Assembly (NCBI GenBank): GCA_020434465.1
Contig: JAGRAS010000041.1
Location: 1 to 9,645 of the forward strand
Reading direction: 5' to 3'
DNA from: Bdellovibrionales bacterium
GTDB lineage: Bacteria > Bdellovibrionota > UBA2361 > JAGRAS01
Length of the DNA stretch: 9,645 nucleotides
Part shown: piece after piece, positions 6,323 through 9,645 of the stretch
Position numbering within the stretch: the stretch's first letter is position 1
How the letters are laid out: each line of letters opens with the position of its first letter
Notes under the pieces: model-generated
Database searches by the model: none
The model's input: only the letters and a program-made list of their open reading frames with translations
Told to the model about the DNA's origin: nothing
Position numbers and translations under genes: made by a program

Positions 6323-7354
6323 CTATGTGTAAAGTTTGTTAAATTCTTTAAATGTAATCATTTTACTTTGGTCAGCATCCCAGAGTTTTAAATTTAAGCA
6401 TTTAAAAATTTCTTTAAACGTAAGTTCAGTAGTCTCAGGATTCTGTAGCTCAGGAATAGATTCCATAGCTTTTGGCAGATTATAAAAAGGAATTCTTGAA
6501 TTTAAATGATGTACATGATGGTAGCCTATATTCCCAGTAAACCAGTTCATCAAAGCATTTGTTTTAAGAAAACTGGAAGATTCAAGAGAGGCTTGCTGAT
6601 AAGACCACTCATCATCAGGAATAACATGTAAACCTTCAGCATTGTGTTGTGCATAAAAAAGATATGCACCAGCAGTAGAAGCAATTATCAAAGGAAGTAA
6701 AAAGCTAAAAAACAAAACCTCAAATCCAAAAAAGTTCCATATCAGAGCCATAAAGCCAAAGTGAACAAAGATTGTTAACAAGGAATCTAAATGTTTCTTT
6801 GTGTTTTCAAAAAGAGGAAGAACGCAAATATTAAGAAAGAAGACAGTAAAATAAGCAAACACAATCGTTAACCAATGTCTAGAAACACAGTACTGAACTC
6901 GCGTAAACCAAGAAGCCTCTTTCCACATTTCCGTTGTAAAAATTGGAAAAGATCCAATGTGTGAATCTTCTACTTGCCCAACATGAGCATGATGAAAATT
7001 ATGACTTTTTCTCCATGAACTAGGTGGTGTTAGCAATAACATCCCATAAAAATAAATCATTAATTTTGCTAGCTTTGAATCTTTTAAGATCGCTCCATGT
7101 AAGAAGTCATGATATATAATAAAACCTCTTACCATTGTAAGACCACTAATCGTTGAAAAAATTAATTTGATCGCTAAAAAATTTGTGAGTGAAGCAAGGC
7201 TTAAAGAAGCTATTAAAATTCCAAAAGTTGACCAGAGAGACCACCAGCTTAATTCTCTATCTTCAGCTACAAAAGGAGCTGTAGCATCAAAAAGTTCTCT
7301 ACCGGTTCTTCCTTGGCACAAGTTTTTGGCTGCTGTTGATTGATTTGTTTGCAT
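6323..7354 (-). CDS. Membrane-bound fatty-acid desaturase (acyl-lipid, omega-6/Delta12 type likely)
   Basis: A 343-residue integral membrane di-iron enzyme. It has the three histidine boxes that bind iron: HDFLH at 82-86, HNFHH at 118-122 and HHVHH at 279-283. His237 in AQHNAE, a further conserved position, is also present. Hydrophobic stretches at about 38-80, 95-112, 160-185 and 190-235 give the expected paired membrane helices, with the His boxes on the cytoplasmic side. The pattern GYHHVHHLNSRIPFYNL is characteristic of the omega-6/Delta12 group, which places a second double bond in membrane-lipid acyl chains using O2 and ferredoxin or cytochrome b5. No fused electron-carrier domain is seen. 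Close relatives act on carotenoids or alkanes, so acyl regiochemistry is inferred. It lies 111 bp after the glycosyltransferase on the same strand. No clear Shine-Dalgarno precedes the ATG. Confidence 0.9.
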   Translation of the reverse strand: MQTNQSTAAKNLCQGRTGRELFDATAPFVAEDRELSWWSLWSTFGILIASLSLASLTNFLAIKLIFSTISGLTMVRGFIIYHDFLHGAILKDSKLAKLMIYFYGMLLLTPPSSWRKSHNFHHAHVGQVEDSHIGSFPIFTTEMWKEASWFTRVQYCVSRHWLTIVFAYFTVFFLNICVLPLFENTKKHLDSLLTIFVHFGFMALIWNFFGFEVLFFSFLLPLIIASTAGAYLFYAQHNAEGLHVIPDDEWSYQQASLESSSFLKTNALMNWFTGNIGYHHVHHLNSRIPFYNLPKAMESIPELQNPETTELTFKEIFKCLNLKLWDADQSKMITFKEFNKLYT

Positions 7355-7371
7355 TAAATTATTTCTAAAGT

Positions 7372-7400
7372 TTTATCTTAAGTTATCAGGGTCTTGGCAA
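7372..7400 (-). promoter_or_regulatory. Candidate sigma70-type promoter for the desaturase
   Basis: On the minus strand TTGCCA (plus 7395-7400, five of six to TTGACA) is followed after exactly 17 bp by GATAAA (plus 7372-7377, four of six to TATAAT). Transcription would begin about 10 nt before the ATG at 7354, giving a very short leader, which fits the lack of a Shine-Dalgarno. A nearby GACAAG direct repeat (plus 7405-7410 and 7418-7423, 13 bp apart) lies just upstream of the -35 and might be an operator. All of this is by eye and could be chance. Confidence 0.3.
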
Positions 7401-7465
7401 TTTAGACAAGCCCTTTCGACAAGCAAGATCATATGTGTACAAACTTTTGCGGATAAAATCTAGAC

Positions 7466-8230
7466 TTAGGGTTTGTTTGTGAGCTTTGAATTAATCTCCC
7501 AGAGTTTTATATATTTCAAGAAAGCATAGTAAGCCTCAAGAAATGCTACAATTAAGCCTGAAAAGCCCTCTAGAAAGCCTTTTTTTAATATATAAAACTT
7601 TGTGAAACGAAGAATTGGGTTTAAGAAAATTTTTGCTAGGTTTGATTTTTCTCCATTTTTTGCCATTGCAATAGCAGAGTCAGCAGAGTGTTTGTTTAGC
7701 GACTTAACTTGATCGCTAAAATTTTTATAAGTGTAGTGAAAAAGCTCACCTTTTAGTTTTTTAACCTTACCTGCAACAAGAGCTTTTTCATGCGGATTTT
7801 CACCGCCCCAAGTTGTTAATTCTCGTTTACACAGTCTTAATCTAAATTCAGGATACCAACCGCCTTTTCTCCACCATTTGCCTAAAAAGAACACCACACG
7901 ATTTATTAAATATCCGTCAGCATCAGGGGAGTTTTTTAACAAGTCTAAAATCTCATTTTTTAAATCAGTAGAAACTTCCTCATCTGCATCAATATTTAAA
8001 ATCCATTCTTTTGTACATTGATTTAGAGCAAATCTTTTTTGCTCAACAAAACCCTCCCAATCATGGTGAAGCACTTTATCAGTGTATTTTTTAGCGATTT
8101 CTAGTGTTTTGTCTCTGGAACCACTGTCTACCACAATAATTTCATCACACCATGAAATGCTGTTAAGACAGCGTTCAATCTGCTCTTCTTCATTTTTGCA
8201 TATTATAAAAGCAGAAATGCTTTGCCGCAT
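7466..8230 (-). CDS. Family 2 glycosyltransferase, WaaE/KdtX (LPS-core beta-1,4-glucosyltransferase) type
   Basis: A 254-residue cytoplasmic or membrane-associated enzyme with a GT-A fold. The N-terminal strand ISAFIICKNEEEQIERCL leads to the nucleotide-sugar site VVDSGSRDKT (Asp35), and the DXD-like metal site is DADEE (Asp81 and Asp83). The middle motif HDWEGFVEQKRFAL (56-69) and GGWYPEFRLRL are typical of the WaaE/KdtX subgroup, which adds a sugar to the heptose/Kdo core of lipopolysaccharide, and length matches that group. The C-terminal 50 residues are hydrophobic and amphipathic (FLEGFSGLIVAFLEAYYAFLKYIKLW), probably for membrane contact. The exact donor and acceptor cannot be read from sequence, and many relatives act in O-antigen or capsule synthesis. 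The start is placed by the core strand beginning at residue 5. Only a weak RBS precedes it. It diverges from the carbamoyltransferase gene, which may modify the same glycan. Confidence 0.88.
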   Translation of the reverse strand: MRQSISAFIICKNEEEQIERCLNSISWCDEIIVVDSGSRDKTLEIAKKYTDKVLHHDWEGFVEQKRFALNQCTKEWILNIDADEEVSTDLKNEILDLLKNSPDADGYLINRVVFFLGKWWRKGGWYPEFRLRLCKRELTTWGGENPHEKALVAGKVKKLKGELFHYTYKNFSDQVKSLNKHSADSAIAMAKNGEKSNLAKIFLNPILRFTKFYILKKGFLEGFSGLIVAFLEAYYAFLKYIKLWEINSKLTNKP

Positions 8231-8316
8231 AAATTTCCAGGTACCTTGTTTACTAATTGAGCCATTAACTTAGGTAAGCAGCTTAACAAAGGCAAGGTTA
8301 ATCTAAAGAATAATAA
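8231..8316. promoter_or_regulatory. Divergent intergenic region upstream of the glycosyltransferase
   Basis: This stretch, with the remnant that follows, separates the minus-strand glycosyltransferase from the plus-strand carbamoyltransferase and must hold the glycosyltransferase promoter. ACCTTG at 8243-8248 and CAAGGT at 8293-8298 form a 6-bp inverted pair, and CTTAGGTAAG is a small imperfect palindrome near 8270-8279. No convincing -35/-10 pair was found on either strand. Confidence 0.25.
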
Positions 8317-8466
8317 AAACAGACAGTTAATTATGTAGCAGCAGCAGATAAATCATCAGCCTATGTTATTGAATGGGCTCCAAATTCAAAAGACAATCAT
8401 CGCCTATTGAGATTGAATTTAGCTGGCTCACATGCTTTACTTCGGCTAGGAAAATTCGAGGGATAG
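8317..8466 (+). pseudogene. Headless coding remnant directly upstream of the carbamoyltransferase
   Basis: The frame is open from just after TAA 8314-8316 to TAG 8464-8466, giving 49 codons. The part from 8335 on reads as a plausible protein end, with segments such as SSAYVIEWAPNSKDNHRLLR and LNLAGSHALLRLGKFEG. First codon positions are rich in G and other purines, and third positions are mostly A or T, as in the neighbouring genes. There is no in-frame ATG, and the only in-frame TTG codons leave about 20 residues. The stop lies 2 bp before the next gene's ATG, with that gene's ribosome site inside the last codons, as in a normal operon junction. The simplest reading is the tail of a former upstream operon gene whose front was deleted; the junction may lie near the GCAGCAGCAG run at 8338-8347. 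I do not recognise the family. A spurious ORF in an untranslated leader is possible. Confidence 0.4.
8458..8462 (+). promoter_or_regulatory. Shine-Dalgarno GAGGG setting the carbamoyltransferase start
   Basis: GAGGG lies 6 nt before ATG 8469. It sits within the last two sense codons of the upstream remnant frame, the arrangement expected for translationally linked operon genes. Confidence 0.7.
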
Positions 8467-8468
8467 CA

Positions 8469-9645
8469 ATGAATATATTGGGAATATCTGCTTTTTACCA
8501 TGATAGTGCTGCTTGTTTAGTTCAGGACGGCAAAATTGTATCTGCTGCTCAAGAGGAAAGGTTTACACGAAAAAAACACGATCCTGATTTCCCAAAGAAC
8601 GCAGCAGAATATTGCTTAAAATCACAAGGCTTATCGGTTAATGATATTAACTATGTTGTTTTCTATGATAAACCGGTTCTTAAATTTGAGCGTTTACTTG
8701 AAACTTATCTTACTACTGCTCCAAAAGGCTTTACTTCGTATGCAAAAGCATTACCTCTTTGGTTAAAGCACAAACTATGGATTCCAGATACAATCCGAAA
8801 CGAATTGGGCTATGAAGGTGAAATTCTTTTTACAGAGCATCATCAAAGTCATGCTGGAAGTGCATTTTATCCATCACCGTTTCAAAAAGCTGCAATCATA
8901 ACTATTGATGGAGTTGGCGAGTGGACAACAAATAGCTTAGGAGTTGGTGAAGGAAATGAATTTCAGCTTTTAAAAGATATTAAATTTCCACATTCGCTAG
9001 GATTACTTTATTCAGCCTTTACATATTTCACTGGCTTTAAAGTTAACTCAGGTGAGTATAAAGTAATGGGCTTAGCTCCATATGGAGAGCCGAAATATAG
9101 TCAGATTATTTATGATAATTTGATTGATTTAAAAGAGGACGGCTCATTTCACTTAAATTTAAAGTATTTTAACTACATGTCTGGTCTTACAATGACTAAT
9201 GATGAGTTTGGTGATTTATTTGGGGGACCAAGAAGAAAACCTGAAACACCAATTTCTCAGCGTGAAATGGATTTAGCTCGGTCGATTCAAGATGTTGTTG
9301 AAGAAGTGATGCTAAGACAAGCGCGCTATCTACATAAAGAAACAGGTTTAGATAATGTATGTTTAGCAGGCGGCGTAGCTCTTAACTGCGTAGGTAATGG
9401 CAGAGTTTTAAGAGAAGGCCCATTTAAAAATCTTTGGATCCAACCTGCAGCAGGTGATGCTGGCGGCGCATTAGGTGCTGCACTATGCGTTTGGTACGGA
9501 TATCTAAAAAATCCAAGATTAACTGACGGTAATTCCCAAAAAGATTTTCAACATGCTTCGCTGCTTGGGCCTCAGTTTTCAAATGAGGAGACAAAAGTAC
9601 AATTAGATAAACTTGGCGCGGTGTATAAAAAAGTTGATGACGCAG
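8469..9645 (+). CDS. O-carbamoyltransferase, NodU/CmcH/TobZ family, SxtI-like (3' end outside window)
   Basis: The first 392 residues of a protein that in this family is usually about 550-620 residues; it is cut by the window end, not broken. It begins MNILGISAFYHDSAACLV, the family's Kae1-like N-terminal domain. FTEHHQSHAGSAF carries His124 and His128, and ITIDGVGEW carries Asp147. These match in spacing the metal ligands known in TobZ (His114, His118, Asp137), and Asp330 in AAGDAGGALGAAL is the likely fourth. KVNSGEYKVMGLAPYGEPKY is a further hallmark. Family members make a carbamoyl-adenylate from carbamoyl phosphate and ATP and pass the carbamoyl group to a hydroxyl on a sugar or natural product. 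The text resembles the group that includes SxtI of saxitoxin clusters, but many such genes sit in ordinary envelope glycan loci, which fits the divergent glycosyltransferase. The YrdC-like C-terminal domain lies beyond the window. Confidence 0.93.
   Translation, partial: MNILGISAFYHDSAACLVQDGKIVSAAQEERFTRKKHDPDFPKNAAEYCLKSQGLSVNDINYVVFYDKPVLKFERLLETYLTTAPKGFTSYAKALPLWLKHKLWIPDTIRNELGYEGEILFTEHHQSHAGSAFYPSPFQKAAIITIDGVGEWTTNSLGVGEGNEFQLLKDIKFPHSLGLLYSAFTYFTGFKVNSGEYKVMGLAPYGEPKYSQIIYDNLIDLKEDGSFHLNLKYFNYMSGLTMTNDEFGDLFGGPRRKPETPISQREMDLARSIQDVVEEVMLRQARYLHKETGLDNVCLAGGVALNCVGNGRVLREGPFKNLWIQPAAGDAGGALGAALCVWYGYLKNPRLTDGNSQKDFQHASLLGPQFSNEETKVQLDKLGAVYKKVDDA

Noticed and set aside
8082..8273. 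A 63-codon plus-strand frame over the glycosyltransferase start
   Set aside because: It is antisense to the conserved nucleotide-sugar site of the glycosyltransferase, with no domain-like content.
8338..8347. GCAGCAGCAG run as a microsatellite
   Set aside because: Three units are too few to call a repeat tract; it codes Ala-Ala-Ala in the remnant frame.
1..9645. Insertion sequences, CRISPR arrays, tRNA or rRNA genes
   Set aside because: No transposase-like protein, regularly spaced identical repeats, tRNA cloverleaf or rRNA segment was seen on either strand.

Overview
The window is a low-GC, AT-rich bacterial chromosome segment with densely packed genes. It most likely comes from a Gram-negative (diderm) organism. 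Three things point that way: a C-terminal fragment that ends like an outer-membrane beta-barrel, a lipoprotein whose residue after the lipid-bearing Cys is not Asp, and a glycosyltransferase of the WaaE/KdtX (lipopolysaccharide core) type. I cannot name a genus. Nothing suggests a plasmid, prophage or insertion sequence, and I found no rRNA, tRNA or CRISPR array.

Left part, plus strand (1-4566): the tail of a probable outer-membrane beta-barrel protein, then a full-length MMPL/RND inner-membrane transporter, then a small lipoprotein with an Atp10-like, cysteine-free thioredoxin-type fold, then a class III PLP aminotransferase. The first three look like parts of an envelope transport module. 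The aminotransferase follows after a 141-bp gap and may be transcribed separately.

Middle part, minus strand (4571-8230): read in the direction of transcription, a family 2 glycosyltransferase (8230-7466), a membrane fatty-acid desaturase with all three histidine boxes (7354-6323), and a secreted protein with a probable beta-propeller, an Asp/Pro/Gly-rich linker and a lysine-rich tail (6190-4571). The secreted protein ends 4 bp from the converging aminotransferase gene.

Right part, plus strand (8231-9645): a 238-bp divergent region that carries about 49 codons of apparently real but headless coding sequence, followed 2 bp later by an O-carbamoyltransferase of the NodU/CmcH/TobZ type that runs off the window end.

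Taken together, the genes point to building and decorating the cell envelope: lipid unsaturation, sugar transfer, carbamoylation, transamination and lipid or small-molecule export. No single pathway can be proven from this window. The best candidates for something undescribed are the Atp10-like lipoprotein next to an MMPL pump, the propeller-linker-basic-tail secreted protein, and the gene remnant fused to the translation start of the carbamoyltransferase.
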